Made by a program: the position numbers and the translations under genes
Source: Foliamicus sp963666765
GTDB lineage: Bacteria > Pseudomonadota > Gammaproteobacteria > Steroidobacterales > Foliamicaceae
Assembly (NCBI GenBank): GCA_963666765.1
Contig: OY762933.1
Span: 1 to 64,000, forward strand
Length of the DNA stretch: 64,000 nt
Reading direction: 5' to 3'
Part shown: positions 45,724-54,777 of the stretch, one piece after another
How positions within the stretch are numbered: position 1 is the stretch's first letter
How the letters are laid out: each line of letters opens with the position of its first letter
The notes under the pieces: generated by a model
Told to the model about the DNA's origin: nothing
Databases searched by the model: none
Seen by the model: only the letters and a program-made list of their open reading frames with translations

Positions 45724-46032
45724 ATGCCGCGCGGCGGCATGAACATGAATTGCGGGATTCATGACGCCTATGCGATCGCCGGCGCCCTGATAGACACGCT
45801 GAAGGGTGGCCCGGCGGGTATGCTTGAGCAGCGCGCCCGGGAGCGGCATGAAATTGCACGAAACGAACTCATTCCACGCACCGATCACAGGGTCGCCAAC
45901 GCAAGCGACTGGCTTCGCGAAGTACGCGACTGCGCGGGCGATCCGGGCAAATCGCGAGAATTTCTCCGGTCCGCATCGATGCTGGATATGGCCCCGCCCG
46001 TGAAGCCGCGCCGGAAAAGCGTTGCCGGCTGA
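45724..46032 (+). pseudogene. Remnant of a FAD-dependent aromatic monooxygenase
   Basis: A 102-codon tail. It reads MPRGGMNMNCGIHDAYAIAG, matching the conserved C-terminal FAD-binding segment (PRGG-GMNxGxxDAxNL) of PheA/TfdB-type hydroxylases, then a helical tail. Upstream in the same frame the expected VFLAGDAAH is recognisable as VFSLGW followed by a stop (45715), and no start or NAD-side domain is left. So a once larger gene is decayed. It ends eight bases before the racemase-fold gene. Confidence 0.68.
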
Positions 46033-46039
46033 TCCCGCA

Positions 46040-46774
46040 ATGACCCGGCAGGTGGGCGTGGTCGTCCCTCCCGCCAACCCCACGGTGGAGCCGGAGATGG
46101 CCCGCCTGCTTCCGCGGGGCGTAACCATGTACGTGTCGCGGCTGCCGCTCATGTCCGGCAAGCCGCTGAAGGAGCGCAACCGCTTGTACGTAACGCATTA
46201 TCGAAAAGCCATCGAGTCCTTCGGCGGCTTGAAGCTGGAATCGGTGCTGATCGCCGTCACCGGCCCGTCCTATCGCCTGCTGCCGGAGGGGGACAGGGAA
46301 CTCTGCGCCGACCTGAGCGCGGCGACGGGCGTGCGCGTGATTACGGCCAGCCTGGCCATTCATGAAGCGCTTCAGGCACTGCGTTGCGGGGAGATCTCCC
46401 TGGTATCTCCGTACCCGGACTGGCTGACCTCATTGGGCAGGGGCTACTGGGAGGCGGCCGGCTTCCGCGTGGCCTCCATCGCGCGCGTCTTCGGTGAAGG
46501 CGAAGGCCCCGGCGCCTACGAAGCCACGACGCCCCAGGTCGTCAAGGCGCTGAAATCCCTTGCGCCCAGGGAGAATTCCGCCATCGTGCTGTCGGGTACG
46601 GGCATGGTGACGCTCGATGCCATCAGGACCGTTCGCCCCGCCTTCCGAGGCGCTGTTCTGTCATCCAATCTCTGCGGCGCCTGGTGGCTGTTGCGCAAGG
46701 CCGGCCTCGAGTCGGGCTCGGCGCTCTTCGATGCCGTTGCAGGGGAACTGCTGGCGACGCCGGTTACAACGTGA
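46040..46774 (+). CDS. Asp/Glu racemase-fold protein (AMDase/maleate isomerase-like) lacking both cysteines
   Basis: 244 aa. Opening VGVVVPPANPTVEPEM is the signature of the arylmalonate decarboxylase/maleate cis-trans isomerase branch. Active-site loops should contain Cys in one or both halves. Here the first loop reads IAVTGPSYRL, and the second reads VLSGTGMVTLDAI, with Gly where the family usually has S-C-x-x-L. Thus catalysis by thiol is not expected. Later Cys (SSNLCGAWWLLR) is not at the active position. A GTP-free, cofactor-free cytoplasmic protein. It overlaps the MmgE/PrpD gene end by 11 bases. Start ATG preferred over TTG 46022. Confidence 0.75.
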   Translation: MTRQVGVVVPPANPTVEPEMARLLPRGVTMYVSRLPLMSGKPLKERNRLYVTHYRKAIESFGGLKLESVLIAVTGPSYRLLPEGDRELCADLSAATGVRVITASLAIHEALQALRCGEISLVSPYPDWLTSLGRGYWEAAGFRVASIARVFGEGEGPGAYEATTPQVVKALKSLAPRENSAIVLSGTGMVTLDAIRTVRPAFRGAVLSSNLCGAWWLLRKAGLESGSALFDAVAGELLATPVTT

Positions 46775-48116
46775 ATCGCGTCTCAAGGTCTCCGTTCAGG
46801 ATTGCATCGATGATCTGGCGGCTCCGTTGGGCACCGATCACGGGCGTCATGTACTCGCGGGCCTTGGCGATGACCTGCCCGGCGCTCATCGGCCTGTCGA
46901 TGTCGCCGGTAATGGATTCCACCCGGTAACTCTGTGAACGCCCGCCCGTGCGCAGGCGGAGGACGGCGCCGCGGTCGCGGATGTCCGGACTGACCGTCAC
47001 CCTGATCCTGCTCTCCAGTTCCCGCTGCTCTTCGTTTTCCAGCGCTTCGGGCAGATAGGCATCGGGGGTCAGCTCTCCGGTCCGCAATGCGTACGCGAGG
47101 CCGTAGGTCAGGCTGAACTGGGCCTGTATCGGCGTTTTCGGGTGCCTGTTTCCGCAGTACGTTGCGGCCTCCTGGTAAGTCTGAAGTTCGATGGCCTCGA
47201 TCTCGCCGGGGTCGGCGCCGGGATTGTCCCTGCGCCACCGCTCGGCGCAGGCCACTCCATAGTGCACGTGGCGAACGGCGGCGTAGGGTTTGAGATACCC
47301 CTCGAGAATGTAGAAATCTCTCGTGTCGTTCAACGCGGAGGCGCCGGATTGCTTCGCGCTGAAGTTCAGGACATTGGTGGCGTCAAACGCCCCTGCCGGC
47401 GCGGTGATGCCCGCGACGGCCGATTTCGCATAGAAAATCCCCATGGCTGCGCCGTGGGCCGAATACGTGTTGCGCGCCGTGCAGCCTTCGGCGACCGGCA
47501 GGTACAGGCTGCAGGGCATCTGACAGGCGGCCATCGCCAGCGCGTTTTGCGTCGTCCTGAGGTCCGCATCGAGCAGGCGGCAGGCGGCCGCCGTGCCGGC
47601 CAGCGATCCCCAGCCTCCATCCACATGCATGCCCGGGCGGACCCGCAGGGCTTCGCCGAAGCGCCCGCCGATTTCATAGCCGAAGACGATTGCGCGCAAG
47701 ACTTCGCCCAGCGTTGATTCAAGCGCGCTTCCCAGGGCGCCGGCGGAGGCGACAGCGTGCAGCCCGGGACGGCCGTGCGCTCTCGCGAGCCCTTCACATG
47801 CTTCGTCCCAGCAGGCGGCCAGGCCAAGGACAAAGGCCGCTTCCGACGGGGCCAGGCCCTGTTGCGCGCCGGGAAGGCGAACCGGGCCGGGCGCAATCCG
47901 CGCCAGTTTAGCCGCCAGCGCCGCCGGTTCCGGCTTGCCCAGTCCCGATACCGCACAGGCCAGCGTGTCGACGAGCAGCAGCCTGGTTTTGGCTTCGACC
48001 TCTGGCGTTTCGGCAAGTTGAACGCTGCCCAGCCACTCCAATAGCGGGTCAATGCGAATCGTCAATGCCTTTCCCGAAGCCGGGCTCGCGCCACCGTTTT
48101 CGTTGTTCGGTTCCAT
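46764..48116 (-). CDS. MmgE/PrpD family protein
   Basis: 450 aa. Family of 2-methylcitrate dehydratase and cis-aconitate decarboxylase-like enzymes. Seen: VDTLACAVSGLG near the N-terminus, the GYEIGGRFGEAL segment, HGAAMGIFYAKSAVAGITAP (the HxxAxAG-like substrate loop) and LKPYAAVRHVHYGV. No iron-sulphur cluster is needed. In catabolic clusters the family dehydrates or isomerises tricarboxylic-like intermediates; the true substrate is unknown. It is convergent with the racemase-fold gene and is followed on its own strand by nothing further; upstream lies the ABC importer on the same strand, so it could be the last gene of that operon. Confidence 0.85.
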   Translation of the reverse strand: MEPNNENGGASPASGKALTIRIDPLLEWLGSVQLAETPEVEAKTRLLLVDTLACAVSGLGKPEPAALAAKLARIAPGPVRLPGAQQGLAPSEAAFVLGLAACWDEACEGLARAHGRPGLHAVASAGALGSALESTLGEVLRAIVFGYEIGGRFGEALRVRPGMHVDGGWGSLAGTAAACRLLDADLRTTQNALAMAACQMPCSLYLPVAEGCTARNTYSAHGAAMGIFYAKSAVAGITAPAGAFDATNVLNFSAKQSGASALNDTRDFYILEGYLKPYAAVRHVHYGVACAERWRRDNPGADPGEIEAIELQTYQEAATYCGNRHPKTPIQAQFSLTYGLAYALRTGELTPDAYLPEALENEEQRELESRIRVTVSPDIRDRGAVLRLRTGGRSQSYRVESITGDIDRPMSAGQVIAKAREYMTPVIGAQRSRQIIDAILNGDLETRFTL

Positions 48117-48138
48117 TGGCCTGTACGCAATACCCGTT

Positions 48139-49116
48139 TCAGACGTGGTGGCAGGCCACCCGCGCCCCGTTCTCGCGTGGCGCGAGAACGGGCTCGCGCT
48201 TGATGCAGTAGTTCGTGGCGATCGGGCAGCGGGTCCGGAACACGCATCCGGATGGCGGGTCGATGGGGGAGGGCAGTTCGCCCTCGAGAATCACCCGCTT
48301 GCCGTCATCCTGCGAATGCAGGTCGGGAACGGGAATGGCGCTCAACAAGGCCTGCGAATAGGGGTGAGATGGCGAACCGAACAGCGTGTCCCGGTCCGCA
48401 ATCTCCACGAAATGACCCAGGTACATCACGATGATCCGCGTACAGACGATACGCACCACCGACAGGTCGTGGCTGATGAAGATGATGGAAATCCCGTGCT
48501 TGCGCTGGAGGTCCTTGAGCAGGTTGATGGTCTGTGTGCGGGTCGATACGTCCAGGGCGCTGACCGGTTCGTCGCAGATGACCAGCTTCGGACGCAAGAT
48601 CATGGCCCTGGCGATACTGACCCTCTGACATTGGCCGCCGCTGAACTCATGTGGGTAGCGATTGAGGAATTCGAGGTTCAGGCCCACGTCCTGCATTGTT
48701 GCCAGGACGGCGGCGTTGATGTCCTCGCGGCTCAGTTCCGAACGAAAGCGCCGCAGCGGCTCGGCGATGATGTTGCCTATGGTCATGCGCGGATTCAGGC
48801 TCGAGAGGGGATCCTGAAACACCACGCCCAGGTCCCTGCGCTTCTCGTTCATCGCCTTTCGGTCCAGCCTCGTGAGGTCTTCCCCCTGCCAGACGATACG
48901 TCCGCGCGTGGCCTTGATGAGCTGCAGTATGGCCCGCGCCAGCGTTGATTTGCCGCAGCCCGATTCCCCCACGATACCCACAGCTTCGCCTTCCGCGACG
49001 GTGAACGAAACGTCATCCACGGCTTTGAGCGACACGTAGCGCCGCCGAAGACTGCCCCCGGCCCGCGCCGGGAAATACACCTTGAGGTTTTCGACCCTCA
49101 GGAGTGTTCTGCTCAT
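48139..49116 (-). CDS. ABC transporter ATP-binding protein, OppF/DppF type
   Basis: 325 aa. Walker A GESGCGKST, signature FSGGQCQRVSIARAM, Walker B LVICDEPVSALD, and the C-terminal oligopeptide motif CVFRTRCPIATNYC. Cytoplasmic energy subunit for peptide or other small-solute import. The start ATG overlaps the OppD-like gene end by four bases. Last of four ABC genes; the MmgE/PrpD gene follows after 22 bases. Confidence 0.93.
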   Translation of the reverse strand: MSRTLLRVENLKVYFPARAGGSLRRRYVSLKAVDDVSFTVAEGEAVGIVGESGCGKSTLARAILQLIKATRGRIVWQGEDLTRLDRKAMNEKRRDLGVVFQDPLSSLNPRMTIGNIIAEPLRRFRSELSREDINAAVLATMQDVGLNLEFLNRYPHEFSGGQCQRVSIARAMILRPKLVICDEPVSALDVSTRTQTINLLKDLQRKHGISIIFISHDLSVVRIVCTRIIVMYLGHFVEIADRDTLFGSPSHPYSQALLSAIPVPDLHSQDDGKRVILEGELPSPIDPPSGCVFRTRCPIATNYCIKREPVLAPRENGARVACHHV

Positions 49117-50072
49117 TGCGGAAGGTCCAGGTGGCAGGCCTTGAGGCGCTGCCGCCCGCGCAATTCGGGCGTTTCCTGCCGGCAGCGGTCCACTACATGC
49201 GCGCAGCGCGGAGCGAAACTACATCCGCTGGGCGGGCGAGTGGCAAGCGGGGGTTGCCCGTCGATCATCGGCAAAGGCTTGTCCGGGTCCCAGTCCGGAC
49301 GCGGGACGGCCGCCAGCAGCGCCCGGGTGTAGGGGTGCTGCGGCCGCATGAATATCTCTTCGATCGGTCCCTGCTCGACAATCCGCCCCGCGTACATGAC
49401 GACGACACGATTGCAGAGCCCGGCGACAACGCCGAGATCATGGGTGATGATCACGATGGTCGTTCGCTTTTTCAACGACTTGAAGAAGTCCAGGATCTGC
49501 GCCTGGATCGTGAGGTCCAGCGCGGTCGTCGGTTCATCCGCGATCAGGAGATCGGGCTTGCACAGCAACGCCTGGGCGATCATGACGCGCTGGCGCTGTC
49601 CTCCCGACAACTGATGCGGATACATCTCGAAGCGGCGCTTCGGTTCGGGTATCTGGACGATCTCCAGGACCTCCATCACCCGCGCAGTGATTTCTTGCCG
49701 GCTCATGGCGGTATGTTCCTGCAGGACCTCGCACAGTTGCCGGCCGATCCGCATGAATGGCGTCAGCGCGGACATTGGGTCCTGGAAGATCATGGCTACC
49801 CTTGAGCCCCGTATCCGGTTGAGTTGCTCCGCCGGCGCATTGAGGATTTCCTTCCGCCGGAACCGCACGCTGCCGCTGCTGACGCCGTTGTCGGCCAGCA
49901 GGCCCAGCAGGGCCATCGCCGTCTGCGACTTCCCCGAGCCCGATTCGCCCACGATGCCGACGCAATCGCCCTGGTGAATCTCAAAGTCCACGCCGTTGAC
50001 CGCGAAGACTTCTCCGTCCTGCGTGTCGAAGCGCACATGCAGGTTTTCGCAATGCAAAAGCGGTGCGCTCAT
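49113..50072 (-). CDS. ABC transporter ATP-binding protein, OppD/DppD type
   Basis: 319 aa. Walker A GESGSGKSQ, signature LSGGQRQRVMIAQAL, Walker B LLIADEPTTALD, C-terminal CSFAPRCAHVVDRC. Partner ATPase of the downstream gene; heterodimer with it is the family norm. Coupled by four-base overlaps on both sides. Confidence 0.93.
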   Translation of the reverse strand: MSAPLLHCENLHVRFDTQDGEVFAVNGVDFEIHQGDCVGIVGESGSGKSQTAMALLGLLADNGVSSGSVRFRRKEILNAPAEQLNRIRGSRVAMIFQDPMSALTPFMRIGRQLCEVLQEHTAMSRQEITARVMEVLEIVQIPEPKRRFEMYPHQLSGGQRQRVMIAQALLCKPDLLIADEPTTALDLTIQAQILDFFKSLKKRTTIVIITHDLGVVAGLCNRVVVMYAGRIVEQGPIEEIFMRPQHPYTRALLAAVPRPDWDPDKPLPMIDGQPPLATRPPSGCSFAPRCAHVVDRCRQETPELRGRQRLKACHLDLPQ

Positions 50073-50977
50073 CTCTGGTTATCTTTGGGGTCGAGCGAGT
50101 CGCGCAGGCCATCGCCGATGAAATTGAAACAGAACAGGGTGACGACCAGGAAGGCCGCGGGAATGACGAGCAGCCAGGGAGCGGTGCCGATCTCGTTCGC
50201 GCCCTGGGAAATCAAACGGCCCCAGCTCGTGAAGGGCTCCTGCACCCCGAGGCCGAGAAAACTCAGGTAACTCTCCACGATGATGTTGATGGGAATCAGC
50301 AGCGTCACATAGACGATCACCGGTCCGATCACGTTCGGGATGATGTATTTCAGTATTATCGTGGGTGTTGACAGGCCGGCCGCCCGGGCGGACTCCACGT
50401 ACTCCTTTTCCTTGATCGAGAGCGTTTGCCCGCGCACGATGCGCGCCAGCGTCAGCCACTCCACGGCGCCTATGCAGATGAAGATCAGCAGGAAGTTGTT
50501 GCCGAAGATGGTCACCAGGATGATGACGAAAAACAGCGTGGGCAGGGAATACAGCACGTCCACCACGCGCATCATGATGTCGCCCGTCGGTCCGCCCCTG
50601 TAACCGGCGACGGCGCCGTAGAGCACGCCGATGATCAGCGCCACCAGGGTGGTCAGCACCCCGATGGTCAGGGAGATCCGGGCGCCGTAGAAGGTGCGCG
50701 AGAACATGTCGCGCCCGTTCACGTCGGTGCCGAACCAGAGGGTGTTCTCAGTGGTGGGCGGCGACTGAATGTAGTCCCAGTTCACTTCGTCCAGGCTGTT
50801 CGGCCAGAACTCGGGGACCAGGACGGCCAGCACCGTGATCACGCCCAGCACCCAGAGGCTCGCCATGGCTGCGCGGTGCCGGCGGAAGCGGGTCACGGCG
50901 TCGTTCCAGAGCGAGCGACCCTGCAGCTCGCCAACGCCGCCGCCCCCCGGGTAACCCATTGCGGCAGGCCCGCTCAT
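50069..50977 (-). CDS. ABC transporter permease, OppC/DppC type
   Basis: 302 aa. N-terminal helix then five more; EAA-type loop ARAAGLSTPTIILKYIIPNVIGP. The N-terminus has a Gly-rich leader and one extra helix, usual for DppC. ORF is coupled to OppB-like and OppD-like genes by four-base overlaps. Inner membrane; import of oligopeptides, glutathione or opines is possible, and no binding protein is encoded nearby to narrow it. Confidence 0.92.
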   Translation of the reverse strand: MSGPAAMGYPGGGGVGELQGRSLWNDAVTRFRRHRAAMASLWVLGVITVLAVLVPEFWPNSLDEVNWDYIQSPPTTENTLWFGTDVNGRDMFSRTFYGARISLTIGVLTTLVALIIGVLYGAVAGYRGGPTGDIMMRVVDVLYSLPTLFFVIILVTIFGNNFLLIFICIGAVEWLTLARIVRGQTLSIKEKEYVESARAAGLSTPTIILKYIIPNVIGPVIVYVTLLIPINIIVESYLSFLGLGVQEPFTSWGRLISQGANEIGTAPWLLVIPAAFLVVTLFCFNFIGDGLRDSLDPKDNQR

Positions 50978-51936
50978 CGGGGTCGGACCCTTGGATCCAG
51001 GTAGCCGTAGATGATGTCGGCCAGCAGGTTGAGCAGGATGATGAGCGAGGCGTAGACGATGACGATTCCCAGAATCAGGGAATAGTCGCGGTTCAATGCG
51101 CCCTCGACGAACGCGCGCCCGATGCCGGGCAGGCCGAAGATCGTCTCGATCACCACCGAACCGGTCATCGCGCCGGCGATCGCCGGCCCCAGGTAGCTGA
51201 CCACCGGCATGCAGGCCGGCCGCAAGACGTGCCGGATGATGATCTTCGATTCGCGCAGGCCCTTGGCCCGGGCGGTGCGCACATGCTGTGCGCTCAGCGA
51301 TTCCAGCATGGAGCCCCGGGTAATGCGCGCGATGCCCGCGATCGAGGGCAGCGCCAGAGCGCAGACGGGCAGGACAATGTGCGTGAATTGCCCGCCGTTC
51401 CAGCCGGAAATCGGCAGCCAGCCCAGGTACAGGCCGAAAAACAGGGTAAGCAGCGGCGCCGTGACGAAGGTTGGAATGGCCACCCCGGTCATCGCAATCG
51501 CCATGACGGTGAAATCGGCCGCGGTGTTCTTGCGCAAGGCGGCGACGATGCCGCTCAGCATTCCGAAAAACAGCCCGATGGCGATGGCCGTCAGACCGAG
51601 CTGCGCGCTGACCGGCAGGCCTTCGGCAATCAGTTCCGCGACGTTCCTGTCGCGGTAGACCAGCGACGGGCCCAGGTCGCCCTGCGCGAGCCGTCCGAGG
51701 TAGTTCGCGTACTGTTCGAGCAGCGGCTTGTCCAGGTCATAGGCCTTGCGCAGGTTCTCGATGAGCAGGGGGTCAAGGTCCGGAACCAGGTCGAAGGGCC
51801 CGCCGGGCGCAACGCGCATGAGAAAAAACGAGGCGGTGATGATGACGAAAAGGGTCGGGATGGCGACCAGGAGACGCCTCAATGCGTAGTTCAGCACTTT
51901 CTTGTCCGCCCGGCCCCCGGTCCCGTTGTCCTGCAT
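50974..51936 (-). CDS. ABC transporter permease, OppB/DppB type
   Basis: 320 aa from ATG 51936. Starts in NYALRRLLVAIPTLFVIITASFFLMRVAPGGPFD, the classic DppB opening; EAA loop VRTARAKGLRESKIIIRHVLRPA; end YGYLDPRVRPR. The open frame continues upstream across the antisense of the aldehyde dehydrogenase, but that part is shadow. First gene of the operon, divergent from an aldehyde dehydrogenase at 51988 (51 bases between starts). The substrate-binding protein is missing from the neighbourhood. Confidence 0.92.
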   Translation of the reverse strand: MQDNGTGGRADKKVLNYALRRLLVAIPTLFVIITASFFLMRVAPGGPFDLVPDLDPLLIENLRKAYDLDKPLLEQYANYLGRLAQGDLGPSLVYRDRNVAELIAEGLPVSAQLGLTAIAIGLFFGMLSGIVAALRKNTAADFTVMAIAMTGVAIPTFVTAPLLTLFFGLYLGWLPISGWNGGQFTHIVLPVCALALPSIAGIARITRGSMLESLSAQHVRTARAKGLRESKIIIRHVLRPACMPVVSYLGPAIAGAMTGSVVIETIFGLPGIGRAFVEGALNRDYSLILGIVIVYASLIILLNLLADIIYGYLDPRVRPR

Positions 51937-51987
51937 CCGTCTGCCGTGAAATAATCCACAGGAACCCCACACAGGACAGCACACTGG

Positions 51988-53511
51988 ATGACTGATAACG
52001 GTAAATCGAAACCGGCGCTTCCGCAAGGGATTCCCGTGCCGCAGCGGGTGCGGTGCTTCATCGATGGGAAAAGCGTCGCCGGCACGGGCGTTGAAATCCC
52101 GATCATCTATCCGGCTACCGAGGACATCATAGGCACGCTCGAGGAGGCGGCCGCCGCGGAGGTCGATGCCGCAGTGACGGCGGCCCGGGACGCCTTTGAC
52201 CATGGCCCCTGGCCCGAGATGGGCATTCCCCGGCGCAAGGAGGTGCTGCTTTCGATGCGTTCGCTGCTGCTGGAGAACGCGGAGGAGCTTGCCGTCCTGG
52301 AATGTCTGGATACCGGCGTGCCCATCCGCACGATCCGGGGCCGGAAAATGGACCGGCTGACCGGCAATTTCGAGCTTTTCGCCGAGAGTCTGAGCATGAT
52401 GGCCGGCCAGACCTACCAGCAGGACAGGAAGTTCCTGACCATGGTGACGCACGAGCCGGTGGGAGTCGCAGCCCTGATCGCACCCTGGAATTCGCCCCTG
52501 TCGCTGGCGACCACGAAGCTGGCCCCATGCATCGCCTACGGCAATACCTGCGTGCTCAAGCCGTCGGAGCACACGCCCATGGCGCTGGCCCGCATGGTGG
52601 AAATCCTGCACGAGGCCGGCCTGCCCGATGGCGTCGTGAACCTCGTGAACGGTCGCGGTCCGGTGACGGGAGCCGCCTTGGTGGAACACCCCGGGGTTGA
52701 CCTCGTTTCCTTTACGGGCGGCACCGAAACGGGCCGCTCGGTGATGTCGTCGGCCGCCGGTAACCTCGCCCCGGTGGCGCTGGAACTGGGCGGGAAGTCG
52801 GCCAACATCATCACCGAGACGGCGGACTTCGAGCAGGCCCTGGACGGCGCCCTGCTGGCGATTTATTCAAACAACGGCCAGCAGTGCCTGGCGGGGTCGC
52901 GCATCCTGGTGCAACGCTCCATCGCCGACCGGTTCATCGAGCGGTTCGTGGAAAGGGCCGGGCAGATCCGGCTCGGCGACCCCATGGATCCCGATTGCGA
53001 AATGGGACCGCTGGCATTCAGGGAGCATTTCGAGAAAGTGCTTTCCTACGTGGATGTCGCCCGGGCCGAGGGGGCCGAGTTGCTGGTCGGCGGGAAGCGC
53101 GCCGAAGAATTCGAGGCCGGCTACTACTTTGAGCCCACCGCGGTGCTGGCGCCTTCGAACGGCTTGCGCGTCTGCCAGGAGGAGATTTTCGGGCCGTTCG
53201 CGGCCATTCAGGTCTATGACAGCCTGGACGAGGCCATCGCCATCGCCAATGACACGGAATTCGGGCTGGTGGCTTACGTTTGGTCGGAAGACCTGCACAC
53301 GATTACGCGTGCAACTCAGGCGCTGCGCGCCGGGACGGTCTGGGTCAACACGCCCCTGGTGCGCGAGGTGCGCGCGCCCTTCGGAGGCTACAAGTCTTCG
53401 GGCGTCGGCCGTGATGGCGTGCGCGACTGCCTGGACTTCTTCACCGAACAGAAAACAACCCAGATTCCCGTCGGCAAACTGTCCCTGGCCAGGCTGGGCG
53501 CGGGTTCCTGA
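51988..53511 (+). CDS. Aldehyde dehydrogenase (NAD(P)+-dependent)
   Basis: 507 aa. Nucleophile Cys300 in NNGQQCLAGSRI, general base Glu266 in ALELGGKSANII, cofactor segment FTGGTETGRS and PWNSPLSL. The N-terminal FIDGKSVAG and the C-terminal APFGGYKSSGVGRDG place it among betaine/HMSD-type dehydrogenases that oxidise semialdehydes to acids (HpaE-like activity is plausible, given an HpaB-like gene 7 kb away, but not shown). Divergent from the ABC operon. Confidence 0.9.
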   Translation: MTDNGKSKPALPQGIPVPQRVRCFIDGKSVAGTGVEIPIIYPATEDIIGTLEEAAAAEVDAAVTAARDAFDHGPWPEMGIPRRKEVLLSMRSLLLENAEELAVLECLDTGVPIRTIRGRKMDRLTGNFELFAESLSMMAGQTYQQDRKFLTMVTHEPVGVAALIAPWNSPLSLATTKLAPCIAYGNTCVLKPSEHTPMALARMVEILHEAGLPDGVVNLVNGRGPVTGAALVEHPGVDLVSFTGGTETGRSVMSSAAGNLAPVALELGGKSANIITETADFEQALDGALLAIYSNNGQQCLAGSRILVQRSIADRFIERFVERAGQIRLGDPMDPDCEMGPLAFREHFEKVLSYVDVARAEGAELLVGGKRAEEFEAGYYFEPTAVLAPSNGLRVCQEEIFGPFAAIQVYDSLDEAIAIANDTEFGLVAYVWSEDLHTITRATQALRAGTVWVNTPLVREVRAPFGGYKSSGVGRDGVRDCLDFFTEQKTTQIPVGKLSLARLGAGS

Positions 53512-53540
53512 TGTCCGGATCCGATGGCGGACCCTGGCCC

Positions 53541-53593
53541 TATAATGAGAAAACGCACCACAGGCCACGCTGTTTGAGGGGCAAGTCCCTCAA
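53541..53593 (+). promoter_or_regulatory. TATAAT and leader hairpin before the second methyltransferase
   Basis: TATAAT at 53541-53546, 57 bases before the start. In the leader TTGAGGG (53574-53580) pairs with CCCTCAA (53587-53593) just before the ribosome-binding GGGGGA. This could sequester or present the site; a recognised riboswitch class was not seen. A clear -35 was not found. Confidence 0.45.
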
Positions 53594-53602
53594 GGGGGAA
53601 TC

Positions 53603-54730
53603 ATGAAGAAACCGGGGCCCCACGCCATGCTGCCGGAGATTTCTCAGGAGGAGCAATCGAGGCTCAGCTTCTTTGTTTCGCTGAGCGGGGCCGCCCGCAA
53701 GGGACTCAAGCCCGGCAACGAACTGATCTACGAGCGCGACGCCAGGCCGGCGTTCGTCGCCGAGCACGGCCGCGAACCGGCCACCGTGGAAGAAGTGCGG
53801 GAAGTGATGGAAAAGCAGGAGTTCTACCAGATGTGGACCGCGCTTTCCCGCTCCCAGCAGGAGCAGTACGTGGACTGCACCGGAAGCATCGTCGAACGCC
53901 AGCTGCCGGACCTGGTGCGCAGGTTCCGGGAAATTTCCGGCGATGCGAAACTGGGAAGCCTGGAGCTGGACCCGGAGCTGGACATCCCCTATTACCAGAA
54001 GGAGTCCCACCAGCACTGCGTACCCCTTTCGTACTACGAGGAACTGGGCAAGGACGACGTGTACTCCGGCGCCCGCGCCGATATCGGTTCGTACGCATAC
54101 AGCCGGGGTCTGCGCGGCCTCTACAACGAGGACAAGGGCTTGAGCGGGTCGAAGTTCCTGAACGAGAACTTCCCCGACCTGGATCCGGAGCGAATACTGG
54201 ACCTCGGCTGCATGTCGGGCAACAGCACCGTGCCCTACGTCGATGCCTATCCCCAGGCCGTGGTCCATGCCATCGATCTCGGCGCGCCGCAGCTCCGGTA
54301 TGCCCACGCCCGGGCGGAATCCATGGGCAAGCGGATTCATTTCTCGCAGCAGAACGCCGAGAGCATGAAATTCGAGGACGGCAGTTTCGACCTGGTGGTC
54401 TCGCACATCCTGTTTCACGAGACCTCCAGGCAGGCGATTCTCAATATCCTGCGTGAGGTGAAGCGGGTCCTGAAGCCCGGCGGCGTGTTCTTGCACGTGG
54501 AGGTGCCCGTGCGGCGCGACACTCCGTTTGCGCAGTTCCTGGCCAACTGGGACAGCTGGTACAACAACGAGCCGTTCTGGGACATCCTGGCCCGGACCGA
54601 TGTCAAGGCACTGGCCCTGGAGGCGGGATTCGACGAGGAGCGCGTCTTCGACCGGCCGGTCTATTCCCAGGCGCCCGGCGGCGTGTTCCGCAAGGGCGAC
54701 GGCTGGTGGGGGTTCGGCGCCCGCAACTAG
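53603..54730 (+). CDS. SAM-dependent class I methyltransferase (paralogue of 20186-21364)
   Basis: 375 aa. Motif I RILDLGCMSGNSTVPY (one Gly of the usual GxGxG is missing), strand 2 VVHAIDLGAPQL, motif IV-like FDLVVSHILFHET, post-motif KPGGVFLHVEV. The 190-residue N-terminal domain is shared with the protein at 20186 (LDPELDIPYYQKESHQHCVPLS versus LDPEFKVPEYASHEIHIQPGG). Unlike that protein it has no signal sequence. The small helical protein follows 48 bases later, and Rieske genes converge beyond. The start follows GGGGGA with a leader hairpin. Substrate unknown; O- or N-methylation of an aromatic metabolite is an inference from the neighbours. Confidence 0.82.
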   Translation: MKKPGPHAMLPEISQEEQSRLSFFVSLSGAARKGLKPGNELIYERDARPAFVAEHGREPATVEEVREVMEKQEFYQMWTALSRSQQEQYVDCTGSIVERQLPDLVRRFREISGDAKLGSLELDPELDIPYYQKESHQHCVPLSYYEELGKDDVYSGARADIGSYAYSRGLRGLYNEDKGLSGSKFLNENFPDLDPERILDLGCMSGNSTVPYVDAYPQAVVHAIDLGAPQLRYAHARAESMGKRIHFSQQNAESMKFEDGSFDLVVSHILFHETSRQAILNILREVKRVLKPGGVFLHVEVPVRRDTPFAQFLANWDSWYNNEPFWDILARTDVKALALEAGFDEERVFDRPVYSQAPGGVFRKGDGWWGFGARN

Positions 54731-54777
54731 TGTCTGCCGGCAGGCGCGGGCAAGAGTGAACGGGCGGCACGGCTCAT

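Noticed and set aside
51937..52689. N-terminal extension of the OppB-like permease
   Set aside because: The long open frame upstream is antisense to the aldehyde dehydrogenase start; the DppB family begins at the hydrophobic segment just after 51936.
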